Below are positions 53,260 to 64,000 of a stretch of DNA of 64,000 nt, one piece after another (the stretch's first letter is position 1; every line of letters starts with the position of its first letter). Source of the DNA: Ochromonas danica (Eukaryota; Sar; Chrysophyceae; Chromulinales; Chromulinaceae); NCBI GenBank assembly GCA_015146655.1, contig VKHL01000129.1:1-64000 (forward strand), read 5' to 3'. The position numbers were made by a program, and so were the translations under genes. A model generated the notes under the pieces. That model ran no database searches. It saw only the letters and a program-made list of their open reading frames with translations, and had not been told where the DNA came from.

Positions 53260-56200
53260 TTAAGATGTAGGACGAGGTGACAACGTCACAATACCTTCAT
53301 CAACATCTTCTAACGGTAACTCTTTGATTAACTCTTTCTGCCACGTTGTAAATGATCCTATCCTTCCATCACTAATCAAATGACTCTTAATAGATGCTAA
53401 TTGATGATCAATATGTTGAAATACTCGCATTACATATTCACGTCCTGCATCATTAAATGATTGAATAGACATATGAGACATAAGAGAACCAAAAGATCGA
53501 TTAGATTTACTTGATTTATTAGTAGGGTCCATTAGATCAAAGACATTACCACTACTACCTCCTCCTCCTCCTCGACCTGAACTATTAAGTCGCATACGTC
53601 CCACTACAGGAATAGCATTGTTTAGACTGTATGAGATGCTGTTATTGATTGGTACAACAGCATTACCTCTTATCCCACATGATGCAAACCCCCACCCTCC
53701 TCCTCCTCCTCCTCCTCGTTGTTGTTTATCTGCTATTCTATTACCACCTCGACTATCATGATTACCCCAGACAGCATAGAGAAGGTCAGTCCATAGATGT
53801 GGAAGACAGAAGACCATCCTTCGCATGCGACCTACTACCATGCGGTAGTGATGCTGTGATCGACTTACTCCTCCTCCACCACCAGTGGTACCCATAAAAG
53901 AAGCTTCGGAAGGTATATCTCTCCTATCAGAGTTACCTCCTCCTCCTCCACCACCACCACCTCCTCCTCCTCCACCTTCTGAATGGAAGACAGCTTTAGC
54001 ATGATCAACTACCATCTGTATAAGATTAACATCACTCACATTGTTAATATATTTCATACTAAATAAGATTAAATTTAATCCTTCTTGTAAATCTTGATCA
54101 CCTAATGATTGTAAGTTAAACATTGCACCACGTAATGAATATTCAAATGCTTTGGCTGTATCACAATAAGCATAATGAGATGAAATACGTTCATACCAAC
54201 TCCCATCACCATCTGTTGCCATTGTTTCATAATATTCAGCTACACTACGATGAATACCTTTACGATCACCTGGTGGTATTAGTTCATATAAGGTTTCCCA
54301 TGCTAAAGGATGACAAAATGCATATTCTGCATCTCCACTACCTGTTGTTGAGATAGCACCAAGAGCATTGGTATTGACACCACCAACTACACCACCACTA
54401 CTACCACTACTACCATTTCCACCACCACCTCCTCCTCCTCCTACTACAATACCATCACGTGCTGTTAACTGACCACCTCCACCTCCAATAGAACCACCAG
54501 CTGGAGTGATCCAATTCTCTTTCACTAGATTCTTCAAGGCAGCATGTAGTTGAGACTTCAAGGTAACAGGTAGAATACTATAAAGGACATATCTAGAGAA
54601 TTCTAATCCAATCACACTAGCTTTCTTTAGAATACGTTGATCATCTAATGGTAACTTCTCAAAACGACTAATAATAAAATGTTCTAATTGAGACATTTTC
54701 GCATCATGGAAGAATGATTCATTATTACCACCAGGTGACATTAAACCTGTTGCTTTAGGTGAAGCAAATCCAAAATGAGTAGAAGTTGATGGTGAAGCTG
54801 TTGGAGAATCAGTAGTATTAGGTGCTGTTATACGAAATGTTTTACGATGTTCAACAGGTGAAGCACCTGAAGTAGAGGCTGGGACATGAATACTCTTCCC
54901 ATCACCTACCATCCATGGCATATGACGAATTGATTTATGAGGTGTTGCACTATGACGTCGTATATTTCGAATCTTCTCTGGACTTTGTGCTATAGTAATA
55001 TTCATAAACTCATCAATACCCGTTGACTTTAAGAACTCTAACATCTCATTAATCCAATAGATACTTCCTCCAGATAGTTGTTGTACCCATTGTGCTAAAC
55101 CTAATGGCACAGTTTGTACATTCAAAGCAGCACGAATCATAGCATCAATCTCACTCACATTGAAATCATCTAATCGTATATACGTACAATGTTGATGTTG
55201 AGACATTACTGTACGAAATGTTTCTAAACTTTCCGTGGCAGCACGTCGTGTATTGATTGTACCAGCATGTTCCAACGCTAACATAGCATGTCGAGAGATA
55301 CTACCACGTCGATCATGTATCTTAGCTAAATCAACTTGTAAGTCTTCTACAGATAAGGTAGTCATTACGATAAGACCTGGAACAGGTAAATCACGAAGAT
55401 TCATTAAACATTTCATACTACTATCATCACAATAATGTATATTTTCAATTAATAAAACTGTTGGATCTTCCGCAAAGTAATACGCTAAGATATCTCTCAT
55501 TGTATCAGAGATAATCTTTGGAGGTAATCTCTTTGTAGTATAGACAACACTACGATCATTCATTATAGCATTTGTATGACTTGTACGTGTTGATTCACCA
55601 GCAGCAGTCATGGGCAGATTAGTCATACCAAAGACATTCCCTAAGATTGTTCGTAATGCTGGCATGGCTACTTTGTCAATTATCTCATGATTATCACCAT
55701 AAATTGCATTCAAAATGTGCATGACAACCATACGTTGTTTATGCATATCAGCAAGATGATTAGGTCCAATTAATTCGATAAGAATACGTGAGACAGCTCG
55801 ATATTCTAACATAGTATCTCTTGGCTCCAAGTTATTCACACGTACTACACGTATTTCTCTTCGCTCTTGTGCTTTCCTCATAATCCATTTAATTGTTGTA
55901 CCTTTACCTGATCCAACACGTCCTTCTAAGACTACCATATGTAACGCCGTGAGAGCAATGGAAGATTCTGCATTTGTACTACGACCACCAGCTAAACTTG
56001 CTGCTGCTGATCGTAATCCTCCTGCAGTTAACCATAACCTCTCTAACAAACGAATTAAGACAGTACGACAGACGGTCTTAATTTCATACTCTTCTATAGC
56101 AGGTTCAGGTAGTTCAGGTACCTCTGCATTGAGTTGATAAGCATAGGCTAAAACAGGTTCACTTTTACCTTTCACTTTCAATGGTTCTAGTATATCAAAA

Positions 56201-57897
56201 GAATTCCATAATGTAACAGCTAGACGGGAATAGGTTGCTTCATCAATAAAAATACCACCATGTGCTTTCGACATTAACCTTGCTGAGAGATTAACGACAT
56301 CTCCCACTGCTGCATACTCTCTACGAATCTCTGAACCAACATTTCCACAATAGACATTGCCTGTTGTAATGCCAATAGAGCATTGCAAGTTAAGCTCATG
56401 AAACTTTGCACGAATCTTTGCTGCAGCAGATAAAGCACGGTGCGCATTATTAAGAAAAGCTGCCGTTGGTACCCCCCAACAAGCGATGAGAACACAACCT
56501 TTATCATCCACAAGAAACTGCCTCACGAAGCCTCCTAATTCATGTAAGATCGTCTGGCACTCTAGAAAAGGACGTTGTAATTGCACCAAATCAGCATAGT
56601 CAGTAGTATTATAACTATCCCATTTCATAAACATTGTTGTTACTTCTCTAATCTCAGCTAGATAACGTAAACCACCACTTTCAAAGGCTAAGGTAACAGG
56701 TAAAGGAACAAACATATTGACAGCTTTCATATACTCTGGACGACTACTTTGAATGACCCAATCAATGATCATATCTTCATCTTCATTTTCTAATTGAGCT
56801 GTTTCATTTGGTTTCAAGGTTAAGCGGTAATTCCCACTCGGTAGGACTTCACCACCGAAGTCATGCAAAATTTCGGATCCAACAACTTCCCCGAAATAAC
56901 TTGTGACTGCTACTTGCTTACTTGGAGCATCTTCTAGACATTGTGATAACTCCATGAGACAATCACCTGAGATGAGACATTCCCATTTATCATTGCATCC
57001 ACCTACTATACCAAAACACATTTCTCCACAACTTACGGCCACATGAACTGTCAAAGTCTCTGTACAAATATCACGTAATCTCATAGCACAATGCATGGCT
57101 AAGATACATACATTTTGACTTATAACACATTGATTTTTAGAGCTTGGTTGATGACTAATTCCTGGACCATGTCCTGATGAAATACTTTTACGAACATCTT
57201 TCTCTAAAAACACACAAATGATAGCATCTCCTGCAAACTTGATAATATCTCCACCATATTTATAGATAACCTCTACTAGACTTCCCATATATCCATTAGT
57301 TGCTTGTTGTAATCCATCAATACCTACTTTACCTAAGGCACAAAATGAACCAGATAAACGTGTAAATCCTGAGATATCCACTAGAAGGCAAACACCTCGA
57401 AAGAAGAAGGAAGCAGGAGAGAGTTTGATATTAATTGTTTCTCCTTGTATAGCAGCCGCAGCCGCAGCAGCTGCAGCTATTTCTGTCTGATTAGGCCGAT
57501 CTCCACTAACGATGTAACTTCCTCGTAGATCGACACTATAGGAATGTTCCTTATTAGCAAGATAGCAGAGATAGCTTAACAACATCGCAGGTGCAAAGCT
57601 CTTTGGACTAAGATTAGGTCCTAATTGAGAGGTACGAGTTGTGAGTAGTAAAGACTTGCGTGATAACGCAACGCGTAGTCCTGAGATGTCAATACGATTT
57701 GAATCAAATTGACTAGTTTCACTATCCCATCCATAGTCTACCAAGATGTTAAGAAGAGTAGCATTCTCAACTCGAGAACAGACATCACCAATGAAGGTCT
57801 CTAATGGCTTGAGATCAATGGAAGTGTGATCATCAGGAATAGTTTGTAAATAATTGTGAATTTGTGCTGCTGCAACAGTTGGTCGTAATAACCTCAT
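53260..57897 (-). CDS. Soluble adenylyl cyclase, ADCY10-type
   Basis: Single open exon of 1,545 residues (human ADCY10 has 1,610). Two class III cyclase domains: C1 with metal-binding Asp 174 in LLVDISGFTRLSG and Asp 224 in KFAGDAIICVF; C2 (about 410-610) with SIGITTGNVYCGNVGSEIRR and YAAVGDVVNLSARLM. A P-loop ATPase follows (VVLEGRVGSGKGTTIKWIM near 670; VLLIENIHYCDD as Walker B). This order, C1-C2-ATPase-long helical tail, is that of bicarbonate/calcium-activated soluble cyclases that make cAMP, often in cilia. The tail region (about 1170-1450) contains glycine runs of up to 15 from GGN repeats that are not family features. An Ala run lies at 141-149. Introns hidden in frame cannot be excluded. 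Confidence 0.88.
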   Translation of the reverse strand: MRLLRPTVAAAQIHNYLQTIPDDHTSIDLKPLETFIGDVCSRVENATLLNILVDYGWDSETSQFDSNRIDISGLRVALSRKSLLLTTRTSQLGPNLSPKSFAPAMLLSYLCYLANKEHSYSVDLRGSYIVSGDRPNQTEIAAAAAAAAAIQGETINIKLSPASFFFRGVCLLVDISGFTRLSGSFCALGKVGIDGLQQATNGYMGSLVEVIYKYGGDIIKFAGDAIICVFLEKDVRKSISSGHGPGISHQPSSKNQCVISQNVCILAMHCAMRLRDICTETLTVHVAVSCGEMCFGIVGGCNDKWECLISGDCLMELSQCLEDAPSKQVAVTSYFGEVVGSEILHDFGGEVLPSGNYRLTLKPNETAQLENEDEDMIIDWVIQSSRPEYMKAVNMFVPLPVTLAFESGGLRYLAEIREVTTMFMKWDSYNTTDYADLVQLQRPFLECQTILHELGGFVRQFLVDDKGCVLIACWGVPTAAFLNNAHRALSAAAKIRAKFHELNLQCSIGITTGNVYCGNVGSEIRREYAAVGDVVNLSARLMSKAHGGIFIDEATYSRLAVTLWNSFDILEPLKVKGKSEPVLAYAYQLNAEVPELPEPAIEEYEIKTVCRTVLIRLLERLWLTAGGLRSAAASLAGGRSTNAESSIALTALHMVVLEGRVGSGKGTTIKWIMRKAQERREIRVVRVNNLEPRDTMLEYRAVSRILIELIGPNHLADMHKQRMVVMHILNAIYGDNHEIIDKVAMPALRTILGNVFGMTNLPMTAAGESTRTSHTNAIMNDRSVVYTTKRLPPKIISDTMRDILAYYFAEDPTVLLIENIHYCDDSSMKCLMNLRDLPVPGLIVMTTLSVEDLQVDLAKIHDRRGSISRHAMLALEHAGTINTRRAATESLETFRTVMSQHQHCTYIRLDDFNVSEIDAMIRAALNVQTVPLGLAQWVQQLSGGSIYWINEMLEFLKSTGIDEFMNITIAQSPEKIRNIRRHSATPHKSIRHMPWMVGDGKSIHVPASTSGASPVEHRKTFRITAPNTTDSPTASPSTSTHFGFASPKATGLMSPGGNNESFFHDAKMSQLEHFIISRFEKLPLDDQRILKKASVIGLEFSRYVLYSILPVTLKSQLHAALKNLVKENWITPAGGSIGGGGGQLTARDGIVVGGGGGGGGNGSSGSSGGVVGGVNTNALGAISTTGSGDAEYAFCHPLAWETLYELIPPGDRKGIHRSVAEYYETMATDGDGSWYERISSHYAYCDTAKAFEYSLRGAMFNLQSLGDQDLQEGLNLILFSMKYINNVSDVNLIQMVVDHAKAVFHSEGGGGGGGGGGGGGGNSDRRDIPSEASFMGTTGGGGGVSRSQHHYRMVVGRMRRMVFCLPHLWTDLLYAVWGNHDSRGGNRIADKQQRGGGGGGGWGFASCGIRGNAVVPINNSISYSLNNAIPVVGRMRLNSSGRGGGGGSSGNVFDLMDPTNKSSKSNRSFGSLMSHMSIQSFNDAGREYVMRVFQHIDHQLASIKSHLISDGRIGSFTTWQKELIKELPLEDVDEGIVTLSPRPTS

Positions 57898-58647
57898 GAT
57901 ATCCCTCGAAATACAATTAGAAGAAGAACAAAGACAAGAGGAACAACGTAGGAGAAGGTATGGACAAGAGCAAGAAGGACACGATGACTGTCAACCTCAA
58001 AACAGAACAAATGATGATGAATTATCAATGATGACTTATTATTGACTTTCTTGAATGATTGAATAACAATAGTAATGCATAGGAATATGATATAGAAACT
58101 CTATCTTTCTCTTTCTCTCTCTCTCTCTCTATATTTTTTCCTATTATTTTATTTATTTTCTTTTCAATACGGACGACTTCTTTGACTTGATTTGATCGAT
58201 TGGCAGCCTGTAGAGGTTGAATTTCGATTGCCGCCTATGGAGAGGAAACAGAAGAAGGAGGTGTTTTCCCCTACTGCGAATGAAGGGTTATAACTCGATA
58301 AAATGCACTTTGTCCACCTCAGTGGTGCCTTCTTTTCTGCTTTTGTTGTTGTTCTCTTTAGTAGAGGAGGTTGTTGTATTTGTATAGTATAGTATAGACT
58401 TGTTGTTGTTGATGAAATAAGGAGAATTCTAATAAACTAATGAAAACAAGGGATTAACCTATGATAACGTTGATATTCATCCAATGAAGTAACTTCTTTC
58501 AACCACCAAAAACACCCAACAGTTGAACGAGGTGTACTATTATTACGATGCGAAGGGAAATAATGATGAAACGGCTCATTCTGTCGGGGTGATGGACGAC
58601 TAAAAGCAATTGATACGATAAGGAAGAAAAGAGAAGATTAAGGGGAA
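57898..58647. other. Divergent upstream region of adenylyl cyclase and coiled-coil genes
   Basis: 750 bases with a CT run (about 58103-58132) and AT-rich sequence; presumably holds both promoters. No gene recognised. Confidence 0.45.
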
Positions 58648-60317
58648 ATGAGCGATAAGAATGCTGCTGCTCATAAGCAAAATATGAGTGGTCATATTAC
58701 TATGAATGCTCAACAGGCCATGTTTTTCCAAGAGTTGAATACAAAAGCTCACAGGTACAATATCCCCCCCCCACCCCCCCACACACTTTACCACTGCCCA
58801 CCTCCAGCACATACATGGCACATATATGGCACCCCCACCTCCAGCACATACGCTAGTCATGCTAGTGACACTACTACTACTACCATGACCTGCTACCGGT
58901 AGTCCACAATTACCATCTGCTTGCTACTGTACCACCTATTGTCTACTACCTAGCTCCTTCCTAACATAGCACTCTTCACTCTCTCTCACTCATTCTCTAA
59001 TTCTGCACAGAATCGCTCGCATGCGTGCAACAGGTGTACTCTCAACTAAACCATCTCGCAATCCTCTTCAAGCTGAACGATCTCCTCGAGGAGAATTCAA
59101 AGGCTTTTCTTTTGATCCTCCACCTGCTGAAGCACCTGTAGAAAGATGGAAGGTAAGCCACCCCCTCCCCCTCCTCCTCCTCCTCCTCTAGTATAGACTC
59201 ACTGACATGCTTCTTCTTCTTGTTCTTCCATATATAGTATCCAGAGAATGATTGGGGATTAATGGCCAAGTTTTCTTCTCAGAAGGCAATCTTTGATGCG
59301 ATCTATGAACGAGAACGAAAGAAGAAAGAAGTTGACGAACATATTCGAAAGATAAAAGATGAAAACATGGAGAAGATTAATCATGAGCTACAAAAGCAAC
59401 AGGACATGTTCAAAGCACAGAAAGAGTCTCAACTTGCCTATGAGAAGCAAATGAAACAATATGAAGACTCTTTACAACATCCACAGAGATTTCTTCGTGG
59501 TAGTAGTAGTCGTAGTAGTCCATCAGTAGGAGGAGGAGGAGGAGCAGGAGGAGGAGGAGGTGGTGGTGGTGCTACTACTATGACTATGATAAATGATTTC
59601 GAGATTGATGACGAATTAGATGGTGACGAGAGAAGGAAAAGAGAAGCAGCAGGTGTAGCAGCATCAGCATTACATAAAAAACATCATTTATCAGTTGATC
59701 ATTTTGTTGATCCAAATCATGATAAAGTGAATCGATCCTCTTTACAAACTTTAAAACAATCAACTCAAAGGAATTTACAATTAATTGAAAAAGAATTATT
59801 AAGAAAGAAGAAATTAACAGATTTTAAACTATCATCTATTAAGACATTACAAACAAATCATCCAGAAGTGTTAGTACAAGTAAGAAGTGAACGAGCATTA
59901 CAATATGTGAATAAGTTGGTTGAGAAAGGATTGTTAGATGATAATGGTAATAGTAATAATGTATCTTGTTGTTGGTCAGAGGAAGGAAGACAATCGTTTG
60001 TCCCTGCAGGGATTGCTAAACCACGACAACATGTTGCTGTTGTTGCTGCTGGTAGTCTGATGGGAGGTAGTAGTGATGGTGGTGGAGGGAGGAAGAGCTT
60101 GCAAGCATCAGGTCGATCAACATTGAACAAGGCCAGAGGAGGAGGAGGAGGAGGAGGTAGTGGATGTGATGAGGAGTTACCGTTGGATGTACTACAAGCT
60201 GAATTAGCTTCAACACAACAACAAATTGAGCGACAGAAGCTAAAGATTGGATTACAAGGAGGACGTACGAGGAAACATTACGAAATGACTAAGAAGTCAT
60301 TGAAGCCAATTGCTTAG
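58648..60317 (+). CDS. Unknown coiled-coil protein with glycine runs
   Basis: Exons 58648-58754, 59011-59152 and 59238-60317 join in phase to 442 residues. I do not recognise the family. Residues 36-82 include RNPLQAERSPRGEFKGFSFD and PPPAEAPVERW; residues about 95-160 are a strong charged coiled coil (YERERKKKEVDEHIRKIKDE onward); Gly runs at about 175-190, 345-355 and 380-388 come from GGN repeats; a second coiled coil is near 245-285 and a short one near the C-terminus. It is divergent from the soluble adenylyl cyclase; a cilium role is only a guess from that neighbour. Confidence 0.65.
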
Positions 60318-60601
60318 TTAACAACAACAACAACAACATTGGGTAATAGTAGCAACAGGCTACACTAGTAATAGTAGTGATAGTAGTGATAGTAATATTA
60401 TTATTATTGTGTTTGTTTTACTAGATCCCTTCCCTTGCCTGTGTGTACATAATAATAATAATGATAATAATGATAATAGTAGTAATAATAGTTGTTATAA
60501 TAACAATAACAATGACAATAACAATACTAATAGATAGTAGTAGTCTATAGTTTAGTATAGTATAGTTTAGTATAGAAGTGGTTTGGTAATAGCACTTGTT
60601 G

Positions 60602-60687
60602 TATGCACCGAAAATCTGAAACACAGCAGCACAACAAGCAGATTTCCCCTCCCCTGCACTGTAGACTATTTCATATTTTCGGTGCAA
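60602..60687. repeat. Short inverted repeat (hairpin)
   Basis: TGCACCGAAAATCTGAAA at 60602 and its complement TTTCATATTTTCGGTGCA ending at 60687 match at 17 of 18 bases, with about 50 bases between. It directly abuts dispersed repeat copy B. Confidence 0.7.
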
Positions 60688-61000
60688 AAGTACAAAAGTG
60701 AAGAAGCAGTCAATTCATTGAGCAATGTTCTCACCTCGTTATCACCTTCCTTTATCATCAGGATAAAGCTTGGCTTGTAGACTCTCCTCAGACTATATTC
60801 TTGCCCTGACGGTCCATGGTCGATGGATTCTTGCAGCAAGGAGCACATCACTAGTAGCCACTTATGTGGTACTCTGCTGACTGTCTTCTGCACTTCAGAA
60901 GAAGAACTTTCGGGTGAAATATGAAATGACATTGTTGAGTTTAGCACTTTTGGTCGCACTTGTTCTTCGTATGGGACCGCTGCTGCTGTTGCTGTTGTAA
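60680..61000 (+). repeat. Dispersed repeat, copy B
   Basis: Related to 50565-50820 (core CCCTGACGGTCCATGGTCGA, then TTGCAGCAAGGAGCAC, then GCACTTTTGGTCGCACTTG and GGGACCGCTG). Roughly 70 percent alike by eye over the best 70 bases. Same orientation as copy A. Confidence 0.5.
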
Positions 61001-61327
61001 ATGTGCGATAGAAGCTGAGCTGTTGTGGGGAATTAGTGAGTGGAGAGAAGTGTTTGTAGATGACTAGTCTTCTTCAATATCACATGTTATTGACAAGTTG
61101 TTACTTGCTTCTTTTATTTATTAATGGTTAATGAATGTGAAGATGAAGAACACTTTGTCTTTGCATGCAATTCGAATCGAAGAAGTTGTTGAAGTGATTC
61201 TCTTCTTATTTAAATTGAAAGGATGACAACATTATCATAGTAAGCATTATCATTATCATCATCATCTCATTGATCACAACAGATTCTTCAATCATAATGG
61301 CATGTCAAAGACTTCATCAAATCACCT

Positions 61328-63954
61328 TCAACCTTGTATCGTTGCTGCCTTCTCCCTCAGAAGCTGTTTTATCTCTTCGGTCTTGGCCACATCCAGAGGA
61401 GTTACATTATGCTAATCCAACCACAACAACAACAACAACAACAACAACACAGCAGAACAAACAAGACAGAGATGATGGTAAGACATGGCATGACATGACA
61501 TGTGTAGCAACGTCAGCTACGTTACGTTACTATACTCTCATAACCTCTGCTATTACTGCACACTATCTTATAACATACTTTGCATATCATTATACAACTC
61601 TCAGATATACCTTACCTTATTACGCTTGGTTACATCTACTCGCTCATCTTTCATCAAAAGGCCAACCACTTCTACGCGGCCATATCGACAAGCCACATAG
61701 AAGGGAGTCTCGCCATACTATTCACAGCCCATGGATATTAGAAGTAGCTCTCTATATATGATGATCAATATACAGATATACAGCAGCACCCCACACACTA
61801 TTACTGCTGCCAACACCTCTAACACACATCTACAATAACTCTTCTTTCACAACTACAAATACTGTATAACACTACAACATCATACATACTATACCTTCAC
61901 ACAATACACTAAACTATATTATGCATATATGAGATGTCATGAGTGTCCGATATAGAGTGTGCAGTATATGTCATAAGATTGTCTTGGTACAGTGTAGTGT
62001 AATGAGGTGATCATACACACATTATACCTTATCAGCCTTGACCACATCTACTCGCTCATCTTTCATCAAAAGGTCAACCACTTCTACCCAGCCACATCGA
62101 CAAGCCACATAGAAGGGTGTCTCGCCATACTATTCACAAACAAACAGCAGCTCATCAATATTAGAAGCTGCTCGATACACCATAAGAAGAACACATTTCA
62201 CACACTATTTACTATTTCGATATACTGGATTATAACATTATAGCATCTCCTCTTTGTCGCTGGATCAAATCACAATCAACGACTAATAGCCAACACAACA
62301 ACTATCACAACATAGACACACAACCCTTCATCTGCCTATAGCCCAGCAGCTATCGAAAATGAAGATTGCTCTCATACCAGGAAACTACTAACATGTATAT
62401 TGCCTTTCCAAAACATAGGGTAACAAGCAACTACAACCTAGAAGCAATTAGTAGAGCGCATTTCATGTCATGGCTCTCATACCATCACAGAAACACACAC
62501 CAATAGATATACTCATACAACATCACACCTCATCACATACTAACCAAACTACTTCCAATACTCACAGTCACCCAGGGCCTGCTACAATCTATCTTACCTT
62601 ATTCTCCTTGTTCACTTCGACTCGACTGTCCGCCAGAAGAAGCTTCACTATCTCGGTGTGTCCCTCTTGACATGCACAGAGCAATGGTGTAGCTCCATAC
62701 TTTTCACATGTCCCAAACACATTGTACATGTAAGAGAATAACAGACTCATTCATACTACTTTCATCATAACTAACAGAGGTATCATTATAAGGTCTCTTA
62801 CTACTACTATATTGGTAACACTTATATCCTATCACAACCATATCACACATGACCTAACATTTCCTTGCACTTCAGGTCATGCCATGTCATGCCTCTCATA
62901 CCATCACAGAAACACACACAACTACATATACCCATACAACATCACACCTCATCACATACTAACCAAACTACTTCCAATACTCACAGTCACCCAGGGCCTG
63001 CTACAATCTATCTTACCTTATTCTCCTTGTTCACTTCGACTCGACTGTCCGCCAGAAGAAGCTTCACTATCTCGGTGTGTCCCTCTTGACATGCACAGAG
63101 CAATGGTGTAGCTCCATACTTTTCACATGTCCCAAACACATTGTACATGTAAGAGAATAACAGACTCATTCATACTACTTTCATCATAACTAACAGAGGT
63201 ATCATTATAAGGTCTCTTACTACTACTATATTGGTAACACTTATATCCTATCACAACCATATCACACATGACCTAACATTTCCTTGCACTTCAGGTCATG
63301 CCATGTCATGCCTCTCATACCATCACAGAAACACACACAACTACATATACCCATACAACATCACACCTCATCACATACTAACCAAACTACTTCCAATACT
63401 CACAGTCACCCAGGGCCTGCTACAATCTATCTTACCTTATTCTCCTTGTTCACTTCGACTCGACTGTCCGCCAGAAGAAGCTTCACTATCTCGGTGTGTC
63501 CCTCTTGACATGCACAGAGCAATGGTGTAGCTCCATACTTTTCACATGTCCCAAACACATTGTACATGTAAGAGAATAACAGACTCATTCATACTACTTT
63601 CATCATAACTAACAGAGGTATCATTATAAGGTCTCTTACTACTACTATTTTGGTAACACTTATATCCTATCACAACCATATCACACATAACCTAACATTT
63701 CCTTGCACTTCAGGTCATGCCATGTCATGCCTCTCATGCCATCACAGAAACACACAACTACATATACCCATACAACATCACACCTCATCACATACTAACC
63801 AAGCTACTTCCAATACTCACAGTCACCCAGGGCCCGCTACAATCTATCTTACCTCTGCCTCCTTGTTCACTTCGACTCGACTGTCCGCCAGAAGAATCTT
63901 CACTACTTCCATATGCCCCCTAAAACATGCGAAATGCGGCGGCGTACAGCCAAA
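61328..63954 (-). CDS. Ankyrin-repeat protein, 3' part (5' end outside window)
   Basis: Exons on the minus strand: 63954-63853, 63537-63436, 63118-63017, 62699-62598, 62129-62028, 61717-61616 (each 102 bases, 34 codons, phase 0 at both ends) and the last, 61411-61328, with stop. Each full exon is one ankyrin repeat: YGATPLLCACQEGHTEIVKL then LLADSRVEVNKENK in the three identical central copies, FGCTPPHFACFRGHMEVVKI in the first seen, YGETPFYVACR-x-G-x-VEVV in two others. The last exon is HNVTPLDVAKTEEIKQLLRE and a short tail. Introns start GTAAG or GTATA and end AG. Ankyrin repeats bind proteins; the partner is unknown. More repeats are expected beyond the window. Confidence 0.85.
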
Positions 63955-64000
63955 CTATCCACATACAACAAGTACACAGAACACGGAAGAGAATAACAGT
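62466..64000. repeat. Tandem 419-base exon+intron units of the ankyrin gene
   Basis: Exon copies at 62598, 63017 and 63436 are spaced exactly 419 bases apart and 63853 follows 417 bases later. Introns between the central copies are almost identical as well (one visible change, CTATATTGG versus CTATTTTGG). The left edge near 62466 and the rightmost unit are more diverged, and the repeat continues past the window end. Confidence 0.92.

Larger units (their letters stand above)
60318..61327. other. Intergenic region with microsatellites
   Basis: ACAACAACA just after the stop, AATAATAATG repeats near 60450-60530, GTATAGTTTAG near 60550-60575, TTATCATTATCATCATCA near 61245. Includes dispersed repeat copy B and a hairpin (separate entries). 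No gene recognised. Confidence 0.5.

Noticed and set aside
61270-61761. 163-codon plus-strand frame
   Set aside because: Antisense to the last two ankyrin exons, with a CAA-repeat run from the intron.
62470-63923. Repeated plus-strand frames of 66-99 codons
   Set aside because: They are antisense/intron shadows of the tandem ankyrin units; the minus strand gives ankyrin repeats with good splice sites.

Overview
This is a eukaryotic nuclear window, gene-dense, with short GT-AG introns of mostly 55-85 bases and genes on both strands. Three things suggest a flagellated alga with a secondary (red-derived) plastid, such as an ochrophyte stramenopile. (1) Two adjacent genes resemble plastid pigment enzymes (a D27-like carotenoid isomerase and a red chlorophyll catabolite reductase-like protein). 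Each starts with a signal peptide followed by an A|W step, like the heterokont ASAFAP-type plastid signal. (2) Cilium-linked families are present (a NACHT/nephrocystin-3-like giant protein, a soluble adenylyl cyclase of ADCY10 type, a possible TPGS1-like protein). (3) There are hybrid histidine kinases with response-regulator domains. The lineage is an inference; no marker gene is present.

Layout. 1-5.3 kb: a large inverted repeat whose left arm is a 5'-truncated copy of the giant NACHT gene at 3.3-10.7 kb. 10.75-14.8 kb (minus): a 13-exon MadBub spindle-checkpoint kinase, tail to tail with the NACHT gene. 15-18.7 kb (plus): an MRS2-type Mg2+ channel and an IQM-domain protein. 19.5-22.6 kb (minus): hybrid histidine kinase 1. 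22.85-24.45 kb: a Harbinger-like DNA transposon with 25-base perfect terminal inverted repeats and an internal fold-back. 25-32 kb: an NTF2-like small protein, a DUF6492-like glycosyltransferase/membrane protein, a 2OG-Fe(II) oxygenase and a two-domain GT32 glycosyltransferase. 33-37.5 kb: hybrid histidine kinase 2 between two nearly identical tRNA-Cys(GCA) genes. 37.6-43.1 kb: a GT64 exostosin-like transferase, cytochrome c1, D27-like and RCCR-like genes. 43.5-50.4 kb: an unknown Ser-rich protein, a PH-like protein, a VMA21-like V-ATPase assembly factor, a RIIa/TPGS1-like protein and a small complex I (NDUFB4-like) gene carrying a 62-base minisatellite in its first intron. 50.4-53.3 kb: microsatellite-rich, no gene seen. 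53.3-60.3 kb: soluble adenylyl cyclase and a coiled-coil protein, both with glycine runs encoded by GGN repeats. 61.3 kb to the window end: an ankyrin-repeat gene in which each 34-residue repeat is one 102-base phase-0 exon and the exon+intron unit (419 bases) is tandemly copied.

Together the genes form no single pathway. They cover signalling (two histidine kinases, cyclic AMP), cilium functions, checkpoint control, glycosylation, organelle function and plastid pigment metabolism. The most notable items are the inverted duplication at the left edge, the MadBub gene keeping two KEN boxes and an apparently active kinase, the D27/RCCR pair, the introns that split the histidine-kinase H-box, and the exon-by-exon growth of the ankyrin gene. 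Exon boundaries were placed by hand from splice consensus and reading phase, without transcripts.
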